A stretch of 64,000 nucleotides of DNA, from positions 972,952 to 1,036,951 of the forward strand of contig NW_003314307.1 of assembly GCF_000143415.4 (NCBI RefSeq), written 5' to 3'. Both the position numbers and the translations under genes were made by a program. The stretch comes from Selaginella moellendorffii (Eukaryota > Streptophyta > Lycopodiopsida > Selaginellales > Selaginellaceae). Below the pieces are notes generated by a model that was given only the letters and a program-made list of their open reading frames with translations, was not told the DNA's origin and searched no databases. This document shows, one piece after another, positions 47,987 to 58,189 of the stretch; position 1 is the stretch's first letter; the number at the start of each line of letters is the position of its first letter.

Positions 47987-49336
47987 TCAGGGTTCTCTTG
48001 TAGATGGGCCGGGATCTGGAGGAACGTCAGGAGGAGGCATCGGTGGATCTGTAGACGGTATTAATTGCTCCTGATCCCTTTCTATAAAGCGTTTTAACCG
48101 CTGCACATGCACAATCTCCGGAGGATCAGCTTGCTGAACGTCATGCCGAACCTCATAAACTTGTGGTCCAACTTGCCACAACACCTGATACGGTCCTTTC
48201 CACTGCGCAAGGAGCCCCTTAGATAAACCACATACCGTAAAATGGGGAAAACGGACTAACACCAAATCATCCACTTTGTACTCCGCAGGTGGACGATGAT
48301 GGGAATTGTAGTGCCGTTGTTGTCCCACTTGTACGCGGCCTAAATGTTCAACAAACTCTGCTCGGACAAGTGGAAGAATGCTTGTCAAATATTGATCCCA
48401 TGACTTAGCATCAGGAGCTCGTGGCAATCGCAAAGGTAAACCCAACTCTGTTGGTAATATTGGATCATGACCATATAGAAGTTTATATGGTGAAGCACCA
48501 ACAGAACTCTGCACCCCTGTGACATAGGCATACCGAAGAGACGGCAAATAACCATCCCAATCCGAATGCTGAAAGTTCACATACTTCGCAATCATCCCTT
48601 TGAATGTCCGAACGAGCCGTTCCACCAGACCGTCTGATTGTGGATGATAAACACTCGTAAAAGTGTGGCATATCCCCAACCGAGATGTCAAAACATGAAA
48701 TACCTTAGCCATAAATGCAGAACCATTATCCGAAAGAATCCGCTCTGGACAAGAATGCTGGAACACCACTCAATTGAGGAGGAAGTATCCAACAGCAGTT
48801 GCAGAGGCACTAGCAAGAGCACCAACTTCCACCCAACGAGTCAAGTAGTCAGAAGCAATAATAACATACTCATTGCCAGCAGTCAATCGTGGAAAAGGTC
48901 CCATAAAATCAAATGCCACCAACTCAAACGGACGGGAAACTACAATTGACTCCAACCGTCCTTCCGCAGCACAAGGAGGAGTATTATGAGCTTGGCACCA
49001 AATGCAGCTACGCACATACCAGACAATATCACGTCGCATCTCTGGCGAATAGAAAGACCTGCACAGCTTCTCGGTGACATGACGGTGTCCCATATGCCCA
49101 CCTAGAACAGGAGAATCATGGTAGGCATGGAGAAACCGCGGAATAAACACCGAAGGCACCACCAACCGTAAATGATCATCAGGATCTGTCCCCACAAAAT
49201 AAAGAAGGCCATCTTCAAGGCGATATTGAGAATGTAAATGCCGGAAAGGCAAGTCATCAGCAAGTGATGCAGGATTCTCAAACTCATCTTGAAGCCTTCG
49301 AATCCACGGTGTAAGCCACAAATTTTTCCTTTCCAA
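47987..49336 (-). pseudogene. Gypsy integrase region (frameshifted)
   Basis: Two adjoining frames (49336-48770 and 48769-47987) together cover an integrase. It has the zinc-binding HHCC module (HDSPVLGGHMGHRH then CIWCQAHN), catalytic core with VAFDFMGPF and ILSDNGSAF, and the Glu near SDGLVERLVRTFKG. A C-terminal GPY-like module (WKGPYQVLWQVGP) follows. No chromodomain is seen. The frame breaks at about 48770, and the 5' end abuts the 1.06 kb insertion. Confidence 0.85.
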
Positions 49337-49979
49337 TTTGCCAGCTTACCTCGTCTATCCGTCCAACACCGCCTTAGCCTTCGCTAAGTTCCCTTGCCAA
49401 GGTTCTCACCTATGGTACCAGCTCCTACTTGGTCTCAGCTACTCACTGCACAAGCAACGGAGTGTTAGCCATCAATCCACGGATTCCCAAATCATTCCCA
49501 ATCCCCCTCCCCGGGTTAGACTGGACTTAAGGTTCGGCTACACTTCCCGCAAGCACAAGCAGCCAAGCACACCAAGCTTCCAGGTTCCTAACTTCCCTTG
49601 GTACCACAAGACTTGATCATGGGACCCTCTAAATCCCAAGTCTTGAGTGCAACACTTGCTTCGGGACACCGGGGCGAAACACCGTGGCCTAGCGGCCCGG
49701 TAGGGGTACCTCTCGCCCCCCACTTCCATCCCGAAGGAAGGCCCAAGCCCCTAGGAAGGGCGAGGACCAATGAGCCGCATGGTACTCAAGTGGGGCACCA
49801 CTCCACATGAGCCGGGAGCACCGCAATCGGTTTCCCTTTCGGGAGTGGGAGCTGCTCTTGAGCACTTCCTTGGATGGCCCCTCCGGCACCAGCCAAGCCC
49901 ATGCTCACTCCCACCCAAGGCCCCTCGGTCCCAGTCTCAACCTCAAGTCGGTTTGGAAGCCCAATTGGAGAGTCCCTTC

Positions 49980-50079
49980 NNNNNNNNNNNNNNNNNNNNN
50001 NNNNNNNNNNNNNNNNNNNNNNNNNNNNNNNNNNNNNNNNNNNNNNNNNNNNNNNNNNNNNNNNNNNNNNNNNNNNNNN
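49980..50079. other. Assembly gap (N, 100)
   Basis: Exactly 100 N, the usual code for a gap of unknown size, inside the insertion. Confidence 1.
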
Positions 50080-50117
50080 TTCACCCCTTGACCCGTATTA
50101 GTATTTGGACTTAGTCT

Positions 50118-50350
50118 TTGGCTCGATCTCGGACCCGATTTCGGATCCGACTTCGGATTCGGGTTCGGACTCGATCTCAGACTCCATCTCGGACCCGATC
50201 TCGGACCCGACCTCGGACTCAACCTCGGACTAGGTCTCGGACCCGATTTCGGATCTCGGACTCGAACTCGGTCCCCGAGTCGGTCTCGGACTCGATTCCG
50301 GACTCTATCTCGAACTCGGTCCTAGAGTCGGTCTTGGACTCGATCTTCGA
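50118..50350. repeat. Degenerate CTCGGACTCGAT-type tandem repeat
   Basis: About twenty imperfect copies of a 12-mer around TCGGACTCGATC / TCGGACCCGATT. Open frames through it (Arg-Thr-Arg-Ser or Ser-Asp-Ser-Val) are repeat artefacts. Confidence 0.8.
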
Positions 50351-50409
50351 CTTGGTCCCATCCGATGAACTCTTTGTCATTTTGGTCATGCTTTCGGGGT
50401 TTCTTTAGC

Positions 50410-51940
50410 CTACGACACCTCGGCGAGTTGGTTCCTTACACACGGCTCAATCTTTTGAGCCACGCGAACCTCATCCAGAGAAGGTAGATCTTGCTCTGCG
50501 CCCTGTGGACACTGAACGTCAAGGACAGCAACCGCCGACAGCACAGAATCCTCATCTAGAAAATCCACAAATGCTGGAACAACAGGTTTGTCAGAAACAT
50601 GAGAAGTGAGTGGAGAAGGAAGAGGAGCTCGAGAAAGGGCATCAGCATCAGCCATAGAACTCCCTGGGCGATGAACAACATCGAAATCATATATCTGAAG
50701 CTTCAAAGCCCATCGAGCCGTACGACCAACCAGGTTCTTCCGCTTCAATAATGAAGTAACAGCAGCATGGTCACCTTCAATTAACGTCCGAGAACCATAT
50801 AGATATGCATGAAGTTTCTCGAAACCTCAGATTGCTGCTAAACACTCCTTCTCCATCATGGAGTAGTTCATCTCCGCTGGTTGTAATGTAAGGCTTATGT
50901 ATGCAATGGGATGGCGTTGACCAGGCACACTCAAGCTCTTTTGCATCAACACACCTCCAAGATCAATGTCAGAAGCATCCACGCGCAAAATAAAAGGTCG
51001 AGTGTAGTCAGGATATGCCAAAACTGGAGGAGTCGTCAATAGCTCTTTGAGATTCATGAACGCTCACTCACAATCCGGAGACCAGATGAAAGATGACGTT
51101 GATGACTTCAGCAATGCTCGCAATGGTGTAGTGCGATCGAAAAGATGATCCACAAAACGACCGAGATACTACACCTTACCCAAAAAGTGCTGCACATCAT
51201 TCACACACTTTGGAGTAGGGAACTTTAGAACAGCCACAAGTTTGTCAGGATCAACTTGCAAACCCTCACGAGAAATACGGTACCCAAGATAAGTTGTGTC
51301 CTTGGACCCAAACACGCACTTTGACCGCTTCAACTTTAAACCAACGTCGCGTAGCTGATCCAACACTTTACAAACATCACAAACGTGCTCCTCCCATGTC
51401 CCCTCCGAGTGGATCAAGACATCATCAATGAAGTTAGCTGTCACCTCCGGCATATCGCAAAGAACCTCGTCCATCATCCGCTGAAAAGTTGCTAGAGCAT
51501 TGTTCAAACCAAACGGCATCACCAAGAACTCGTACAAACCAAATGGTGTACGAAAAGCAGTCTTAGGAATATCTTCTTCGGCCATCGGTACTTGCCAATA
51601 CCTAGAAGCAAGATCTAGCTTGGTGAACCAACGACTTCACCCCAGACGATCCAAAAGATCAGCAATGTGAGGAAGAGGGTACACATCCGTTTAACGGACG
51701 ATAATCAATGCAGAAACGAATACTCCCATCAGGCTTCGTCACAAGATGAGGTTCACATGCCCAAGGACTCCGCGACTTCCAAATAACACCCTTCTCCAAC
51801 ATCTCCTTGACGTTTGCACGTAAAATCTTGATCTCCTTGGGTGACCGACAACGAACAGGAACCTTGATTAAATGAGCATGACATGTATGACGTGGGATGA
51901 CGTGTGGCAATCTTGGCCCCAGACAATAGGTCAAATTCAA
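50410..51940 (-). pseudogene. Gypsy reverse transcriptase and RNase H (broken)
   Basis: Successive minus frames give RT motifs VTKPDGSIRFCIDYRPLN (51940-51659), then FLVMPFGLNNALATFQ and the catalytic FIDDVL box (51585-51169). RNase H follows with FILRVDASDIDLGGVL (51057-50827) and HRPGSSMADADALSR (50748-50410). At least three frame breaks or stops separate them. The catalytic box reads FIDD rather than the common YIDD or YVDD. The end lies at the insertion. Confidence 0.9.
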
Positions 51941-51965
51941 AGAGATCAGAATACTCCTTCATGAG

Positions 51966-52670
51966 CTAGTCAACAGCTGCAACACATAGATCATCGGAGG
52001 GATCGGAAAAGGGAAGAGCAGAACAAGATGGAAACACAAGAGGAAATAGTGGGGGAACAAAAGTAATGGAAGCAGAGGTAGAAGTAAATGGACGAAGAGG
52101 TACGGAAGTGAGAGGAATAGATGAAACATAAGGAAGTATGAAACAAGGGGGAGAAGCCTCAAAGTCACATTTGGCATGATTGCGCTGCAACCAATCCATA
52201 CCAAGAATGAGGTCAAAAGCTTGACTCGGCACCACCTGCAACGACTGCAACTCAAACTCGAGATCGCCCACACGCATAACCAGGTCCGCCTCATCTCGTG
52301 CACATGCATATGTATGGCTGTTGCCATAAAGAATGAAAACTGGATCCGCCGCATGACGCAAGTGTAGACGACAACGTGTGGCAATAGGTCGAGCAATAGA
52401 AGATAAACTCGAACCTGTATCAACCAACACGGAGAGAAGAATAGGAGACCTCTTGTTATAAAAACGAGCTTGGAAAGTAAACACTAGATGAACCGGTGCC
52501 GAGTGAACCCCTTGATGATACTCCCGAAAGAAAGATGGAGGGGTCACTAACTTATTTGCGCAAGATCCCTCCATTACTCGCGCGACTCCTTGTTTCCTGA
52601 ATGCACCTCGGTATCCAAACCTTCCACCGCAGCAGCACCAACGGGACGTTGCTGACGCCAAAGTCTCCAC
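51966..52670 (-). pseudogene. Gypsy aspartic protease region
   Basis: The minus frame carries the retropepsin active site VLVDTGSSLSSIA and, downstream, LILGMDWLQRNHAKCDF, the usual second landmark. It overlaps the end of gag in another frame, consistent with a lost or shifted gag-pol frame. Confidence 0.85.
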
Positions 52671-53509
52671 CTAAGAAATGGAGGTCGCCAATCCGGAAAG
52701 CGCTGACAACACCGATAAGTATGACCAACTTCATCACACGCCCAGCAACGAACATCACGGCCACGACCACGTCCTCGCCCTTGTCCTTGGACTCGAGTAG
52801 CAGTAGCATCAACCTCCATTGGAACAAGACTATCACTCATAGAAAGTGGAGCTGAAGGACGTGCAGTGAGAAGTGGAAGAAGCGACATCTCATAACGTTG
52901 TGCCAAGCGAAGAGCATCGTCAAGGGTGGTAGGAGCAAGTGCATACACAAGGCCAACAAGATTTTGACAAAGTGCTGGCCACAACATTCCTAGCTTGATC
53001 TGCTCCAACATATTAGGCTTCGCACGAAGCAAAAGACTTCGGAAACGAATGCCAAATTGCATCACTGACTCAGATGGCCCTTGGCGAAGACGATGCAATT
53101 GTTGGAAGGCATCATCACAATCGTCGGCATGTCCGAAGGTGCGTTTGAAGACGTCCGGAAGAACACTCCAATCCCCACGAGTGGCCGCACTCAATCCATT
53201 GTACCACTGCAATGCCGTCCCTTGGAGACACGTGGGAAACTCACGCAAACGTCGAGCATCATCCCAAGAATGATATGTGGCAATCACCGTGTAGTGATCG
53301 AACCAATGGTACACATCATCCCCAGGATTCCCACGAAAGAACTCCGGCTGAACGCGAGGATTGGCACCAAGAGCAGGAGGAGTTGGACCACGTGCCGTGA
53401 ATGCCGCCATCAATTGAGTTTGGTTGTTCAATTGCAAGTGCATAACATCAAGCAAGTGAACCAACTGCTGCTCTAGAGTTAAAGGAGGAGATTGCGGATC
53501 GGCCATGAA
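52574..53509 (-). CDS. Gypsy Gag with zinc knuckle
   Basis: An open Gag frame; the ATG at 53509 gives MADPQSPPLTLEQQ. The retrotransposon Gag core shows FFRGNPGDDVYHWFDHYTVI and LQGTALQWYNGL. A CCHC knuckle follows (CWACDEVGHTYRCC, spacing C-x2-C-x4-H-x4-C). About 311 residues. It packages the element's RNA in virus-like particles. This is the only long intact frame of the element. Confidence 0.88.
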   Translation of the reverse strand, partial: FMADPQSPPLTLEQQLVHLLDVMHLQLNNQTQLMAAFTARGPTPPALGANPRVQPEFFRGNPGDDVYHWFDHYTVIATYHSWDDARRLREFPTCLQGTALQWYNGLSAATRGDWSVLPDVFKRTFGHADDCDDAFQQLHRLRQGPSESVMQFGIRFRSLLLRAKPNMLEQIKLGMLWPALCQNLVGLVYALAPTTLDDALRLAQRYEMSLLPLLTARPSAPLSMSDSLVPMEVDATATRVQGQGRGRGRGRDVRCWACDEVGHTYRCCQRFPDWRPPFLRWRLWRQQRPVGAAAVEGLDTEVHSGNKESRE

Positions 53510-53740
53510 GATGAACGAAAAAGAAAAAAGCAAAAGAAGAGAAATGACAAAAAGCTGGAAAGAAATGGTAGATCTAGACAATGCAAAAAGCTAGATCTAA
53601 ACCAAAATCCTGAAAGGAAAGAACAAAAGAAAGGAAATGGAAAAAGCTAAATCTAGACAATGCAAAAGCTAAATCTAAACCGAAATCCCAAATCCAAGCA
53701 CTCCCCATGGACAATCAAAGGTGCCCCTCACTTCCACCAA

Positions 53741-53915
53741 TGTGAGTGCATGGAATATGGAACAGAAATACAGAAATGTGCATATCAATTAGCCCAAAAA
53801 CCCTAGCTTATATACAGGAGCGAGTGGTCTGGATTGAAACCAATCCGACGGCTACCAAAATCCCACTACGCTAATATTAGTATACGGCATTGTAGCCGTA
53901 CACTTGGCCCTCACA
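53741..53915 (-). repeat. 5' LTR of the gypsy element
   Basis: Partner of the LTR at 47780-47954: same length, same TGTGAG...CTCACA ends. Being 5' in the minus orientation, it would hold the element's promoter. Confidence 0.93.
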
Positions 53916-56200
53916 AGTAGAAAAGAGTTTGATGATATTTCTAAATAACTAGAAAATTCTAATGACTGAACAAAAAGAGAAAAAATATATATATTCCGCA
54001 TCTTCTTGAATTATAGATATATAAATATATATCATAATATAGATATGTATAATTAAATCATATAAGTTAATATTACTTAAGAGTCTTACTAAGTTTGTAA
54101 AAAAGTCAAATTTTATGTTGATAGTAATTTACAAAGCTAAGAATAGATACTTTTAATGCTTAACTAATTTTATAGAATTGAAAATTTTGTTATAAATTTT
54201 TTTAAATAAAGTATAGCTAAATAGTGAATTTAATTTTAATAATTTTAATAAGTAACTTATAGTCTAATTTAATGGATTCTAAGAACCTTTAAATTCTTAA
54301 TAAATATTAACTTTTATAGTTGGTAATAACCAATGTAGTTATAATTACCCCTCTAACACCATATATAAACTCTCCAATTAGAAGATGTATAATTTAAATT
54401 AAAAAATATTTAACCCTAACTATGAAAAATCTAAATGTTATTCACTTTAGTTGTTTACAATACATAAATTTACAATGAAAATTAAAACCCTTTAACTAAT
54501 TAAAAAGGGGTGTGCACTCTTATTGATGGGTCTTTTTATTCTATATTTAAACCCCGATAGATACTCTATTAAACTGTCCTTTTTTATTATTTACAGAAAT
54601 TTATTATTTTCAATATATATTACTAGCATAATAAATGTTATTTTTAGTCTTTATTGTTTTAAAATAAACATTATTATTTTTAAAACTTATTTTATTTTTA
54701 AAAATATCCATAAAAAGTCTATAAATATTATATTTTCAAATTTAGTGATATACTCAATTTTGTGCAAGGATTAAAATTTTTAAACCTGATACTCAAACAA
54801 CTAAGTGGCTTAGTTTTTATGAATAAGGGAACTAAAAGTAGAAATAAAGTAAAAATATTTAATATATTATATAACTAATTTAATAATGTAGTCAATTATG
54901 TAACTAATCACATATTTATAATTTTTACATTACTAATAATTTAGTAATTATATTTTTTATAAATAATATTTTAAAAAAATTTAATTAACTCTTTCAGTAA
55001 ATGAAAATAATTCCTCTATTATGGAACTACTTTAATTTATGGTCTTTAGTAAAACTAACATGCATTTATATAGTATATGGATATTATGAAGAAATATAAT
55101 ATTAGTTTCTTTACATGTTTATTACTACTTGGTAAATACGCTAATATTAATTAGTAGTGTTAACATAAAAGCATGCTAAAAATCCTCCTTAGGTCTACTA
55201 TAAAGCTCCTGTCTACTTGCTGTAGAAGTGAGTATGTCTGGATCTCTAACCCGTTTGCAGCAGTATTTTATAAAATAGAATCTTGGGAATCTCTGCTGTA
55301 ATATATTTTTGGTTGATCCCAATCAAGTTATGAAGAACAGGGGCATGGGAGGAGTTCTTTATGTTGTCCAGTCAGTGTCAGAAAAATTGACATTGAGCTC
55401 TACCACCTTAGTCTCAAGCAACCATACTATTAAAGGAATTTGTGACTCCGATTAGGAATGTGTCTGAATCTAAAGCCATATCATAGAGATTTTAGAGTCA
55501 TGAGAGGGTGATGGAGAAGGGATTAAAGATTTTGAACATTACTCAAAAAGAAGATTTTTGAAAAAAGTGGTAGTAGACATGAATGTGGAGAAAGATGAAT
55601 GGAATGTGGTGTGAGAATGGAAAATGGTTTGAGGAAGATGGCTGGATAGCCTCAAGGTTGAGAATGGTGGTGCAATCTATGATATGGACCTCTGGCAATG
55701 ATATATTATAAATCATCTTGTGAAAAATTATTGTGAAATCTAGAGCAAGCAAAGGGTTGTCAACATGTTAATTGTCATCATGATTCTTTGCTAATAATAA
55801 TTTGCAAATGTCTCAAATATGAAAGGTGATCTTATATAATATTCGACATTTCAGCTTTCTCGAATAACAAACCTTTCCTCATTAACACTTAGACCCAGAT
55901 GAGCAAATTGTGCCCAATACTAAAAAGGTACTATCAAACATTTATGTCCACTTACCTTAATTAAAAAAGACATGAAAGTACTTAATTTAGACACTTTTAC
56001 TGGTATCATATGGTAGGATATCCATCTAGCTACTAATGTCTTGTCTTCTTTGGCAAATCCAAATTCAAATGTGCCTATGTGTGCACAAAACAATAACAAA
56101 AATAGTGTTGAATAGTCAAGCTAAAGGTGAATATCTTGAAGAAGATACCAATAGATATAAATTCTTTGGCAGCTAAAACATATAAAACATTATATCAACG
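53916..56200. other. AT-rich intergenic stretch
   Basis: No gene supported. About 54490-54600 resembles 25600-25690 (TTAACTAATT, TGCACTCTT, TCTATATTT-AACC-C-GATA), a shared old repeat. The last 200 bp are the upstream region of lectin copy B. Confidence 0.55.
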
Positions 56201-57199
56201 ATGGGAAAGTTACTGCTTTGCCTCCTCTTTCTTGCAGTATTTGCATTTTCTCAGCCACCAGCACCACCAGCACTTCGAGCTAGTGTGATCTACACTGCAA
56301 ACCCCTATGTTCTCAATGCAAATCAATTTTCCCGCATTCTAAGAAATATTCTAAGGTATGCCATTGTGTGGTTCCAAGATGGCGAAACTTATCCAGTTGG
56401 GGTGAGAATTTTAGTTGTCAATTTCAGGCGATCCAGGTTTAGAATCATAGTTAATCTACATATTTTAGCTCCAGGAGCTAATGGCCCAGACACCCTTTTA
56501 CCTTTTACCTGCACCACTGACCCGACCAGTCCCTTTGGCTTTCGAGGCCAAGATTTAAGAAATATATTTCAAATAATTGTAGGATCCATACAACAAAATG
56601 CTAGATCAGATCCAGACGGGAGAACATTTTGTGGAGAAATCAGGGTTGTATTTTTAAATCTTATCATTGAATATGCCTTCTCAGCCATCCTTCCTAATGA
56701 GGGAGTACTACATGCGAGTTTTATGTCCACATTAACATCAAATTACAGTCACAACCATCCTTTGCAGGTAATCCGTTTAGGGAGGAGTGATGATCAGGAT
56801 GATCAGAACTGTTGGCCATTCTCATCATCGCTCTTTGGCCATAAGGCGGATAGAGTTGGTTCTCATATCAAATCTGGGAACAGTTTAGTCTCGCCAAATC
56901 GAAAGTTTAGACTAACCATGCAGATAGATTGCAAGCTAGTGTTGCGTAGGATTGGCGAGAATCCCATACTTTGGATTAGCCAACATAAGTATAAACCTGG
57001 GCAAGGTTGCTACGCGCATTTGCAAGAAGATGGTAACTTTCTTATCAAAGATGACAAGGATTCTATTTACTGGGCAATTGATAGATATTGCAACCCACAG
57101 CCCTTTTGCAAGGTCACAACTACTTTAGTTGTTACCAATGCTGGAAATGTTTTAGTCTTTGATGGGGAAAATCAAGCCCTCTGGAAGGCTCTGGAATAA
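56201..57199 (+). CDS. Secreted protein with C-terminal bulb-type lectin domain (copy B)
   Basis: A single exon of 332 residues, paralog of 46326-47351. The signal peptide is LLLCLLFLAVFAFS, followed by PPAPPALRAS. The N-terminal unrecognised domain keeps the same landmarks: LVVNFRRSRFRIIVNLHILA, CTTDPTSPFGFRGQDLRNIF and FCGEIRVVFLNLIIEYAF. The GNA-like C-terminal domain has NSLVSPNRKFRLTMQIDCKL (closer to the QxDxNxVxY sugar site than copy A), HLQEDGNFLIKDD and VTNAGNVLVFDGENQALW, with two conserved Cys pairs. Similarity runs the full length. Both genes keep open frames despite clear divergence, which argues for selection. Its stop is 44 bp from the end of the convergent MED31 gene. Confidence 0.87.
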   Translation: MGKLLLCLLFLAVFAFSQPPAPPALRASVIYTANPYVLNANQFSRILRNILRYAIVWFQDGETYPVGVRILVVNFRRSRFRIIVNLHILAPGANGPDTLLPFTCTTDPTSPFGFRGQDLRNIFQIIVGSIQQNARSDPDGRTFCGEIRVVFLNLIIEYAFSAILPNEGVLHASFMSTLTSNYSHNHPLQVIRLGRSDDQDDQNCWPFSSSLFGHKADRVGSHIKSGNSLVSPNRKFRLTMQIDCKLVLRRIGENPILWISQHKYKPGQGCYAHLQEDGNFLIKDDKDSIYWAIDRYCNPQPFCKVTTTLVVTNAGNVLVFDGENQALWKALE

Positions 57200-57242
57200 A
57201 ATCATACAATTCACAAACTCTCTACAGAGCTTACTTAGCTCG

Positions 57243-58002
57243 CTAGTTGGAGTATTTTCTCTTTCGCCTCTCTCCACCGCTGCTTCCACTCGTCTTGATG
57301 GAGGAGGAAGAAGGTTGATGCGGGAGGACGAGCAGTGATGGTGGCGCTGGAGCTGGAGATGGAGCGGCGTGACCAATGTGCTGGGGAGCCGGAGGAGCTG
57401 GAGGAGCCGATGGTGGCGCCGCTACTGCTGCTGTCGATGCTGGCGCTGTTGCTGCTTCTGGCATTGGACGCGGAAGGACGTGCTTGAGACGATTGCTGCG
57501 GTAGTGCTTCCAAAAGTAGAATTGTTGTCTGTGTGCTAGCTCCTGCGCACAGCCAGATGGATTAGAGATGAAAAGACAGTTCTGTGTTACCTTGTTGGCT
57601 GGGTGTACCATTGCAGCTCTGAAGTGAGAGCTTTGGAGAAGCTCGAGAAAGAACAAGCAATGAGGGTACCTGAGCAAGGAGTCCGTGAGCTAAAACAAAC
57701 TCAAGGAGCTAGCGAAGTGTTGTCAGAGTTTTCTCCAAAACAAGCTTACATTATGAATTTCGCGTACTCTGGGCGACGCCAATACTGCAAGTACTTGAGA
57801 TAATTTACAAACGCTTCATCGTCAAAGTAACGATTCTGGGCGAGGTCTGCAAAAGGCAACAATCACCCATCAGCGATCACAAAGCCAAAGCAGGGAAACA
57901 ATACGTACAGTGAATGTAGGTCGGGTTTGCGAGGCACTGGACGAACTCCAGCTCCAACAAAAATCTCTGCCGCCCTCCATCGACCTCTTCACCACTCTCC
58001 AT
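57243..58002 (-). CDS. MED31: Mediator subunit 31 (MED31/SOH1)
   Basis: MED31 is a small, highly conserved subunit of the Mediator middle module that links activators to RNA polymerase II. Four exons (58002-57909, 57846-57750, 57669-57591, 57542-57243) give 189 residues. The conserved core is FLLELEFVQCLANPTYIHYL, then FDDEAFVNYLKYLQYWRRPE and YPHCLFFLELLQSSHFR. The C-terminal tail of about 75 residues is Ala/Pro/Ser-rich and ends GGERRKRKYSN, as plant MED31 proteins do. It converges on lectin copy B. Confidence 0.95.
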
Positions 58003-58189
58003 TGCTAAACCCTACACATCTTGGAGCGCATATTCTTAGCATATTTTAAATCGCTTTATTTCTCTGCAAACACGACAATTATGAATCGTAAACCAGGAGC
58101 AAAAATCTTACCTCTGTTCACTCTTTGGAACGCCATTCTTCTCGAATCTTTACGCTAAAAAATCTGTACAAATAAATCTCTATAGATCG

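Larger units (their letters stand above)
49350..50410. mobile_element. 1.06 kb insertion between RNase H and integrase
   Basis: The polyprotein frame stops on either side of this block (RNase H ends NQLAEVS, integrase starts AGKLERKNL). The content is unrelated to gypsy, GC-rich, and contains a 100-N gap. An imperfect 7-bp repeat, AGCTTAC / AGCCTAC, flanks it. The right part (50118-50350) is a degenerate short tandem repeat built on CTCGGACTCGAT / CTCGGACCCGAT. Confidence 0.6.
47780..53915 (-). mobile_element. Full-length Ty3/gypsy retrotransposon
   Basis: Two near-identical 175-bp LTRs bound the element, which runs right to left. Minus-strand order is 5' LTR (53741-53915), primer-binding region (TGGTGGAAGTGAGGGGCACC next to the LTR), gag, protease, reverse transcriptase, RNase H, an insertion, integrase, polypurine tract (AAGAGGAGGGGATGA, about 47955-47970) and 3' LTR (47780-47954). 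This is the Ty3/gypsy domain order. AGTA on both sides (47776-47779, 53916-53919) fits a short target-site duplication. The LTRs differ at about ten positions, so insertion is not very recent. The coding region is broken by frameshifts, so this copy is not autonomous. Confidence 0.93.

Noticed and set aside
50118-50350. A CRISPR-like array
   Set aside because: The 12-mer repeat is degenerate and has no spacers. The genome is eukaryotic.
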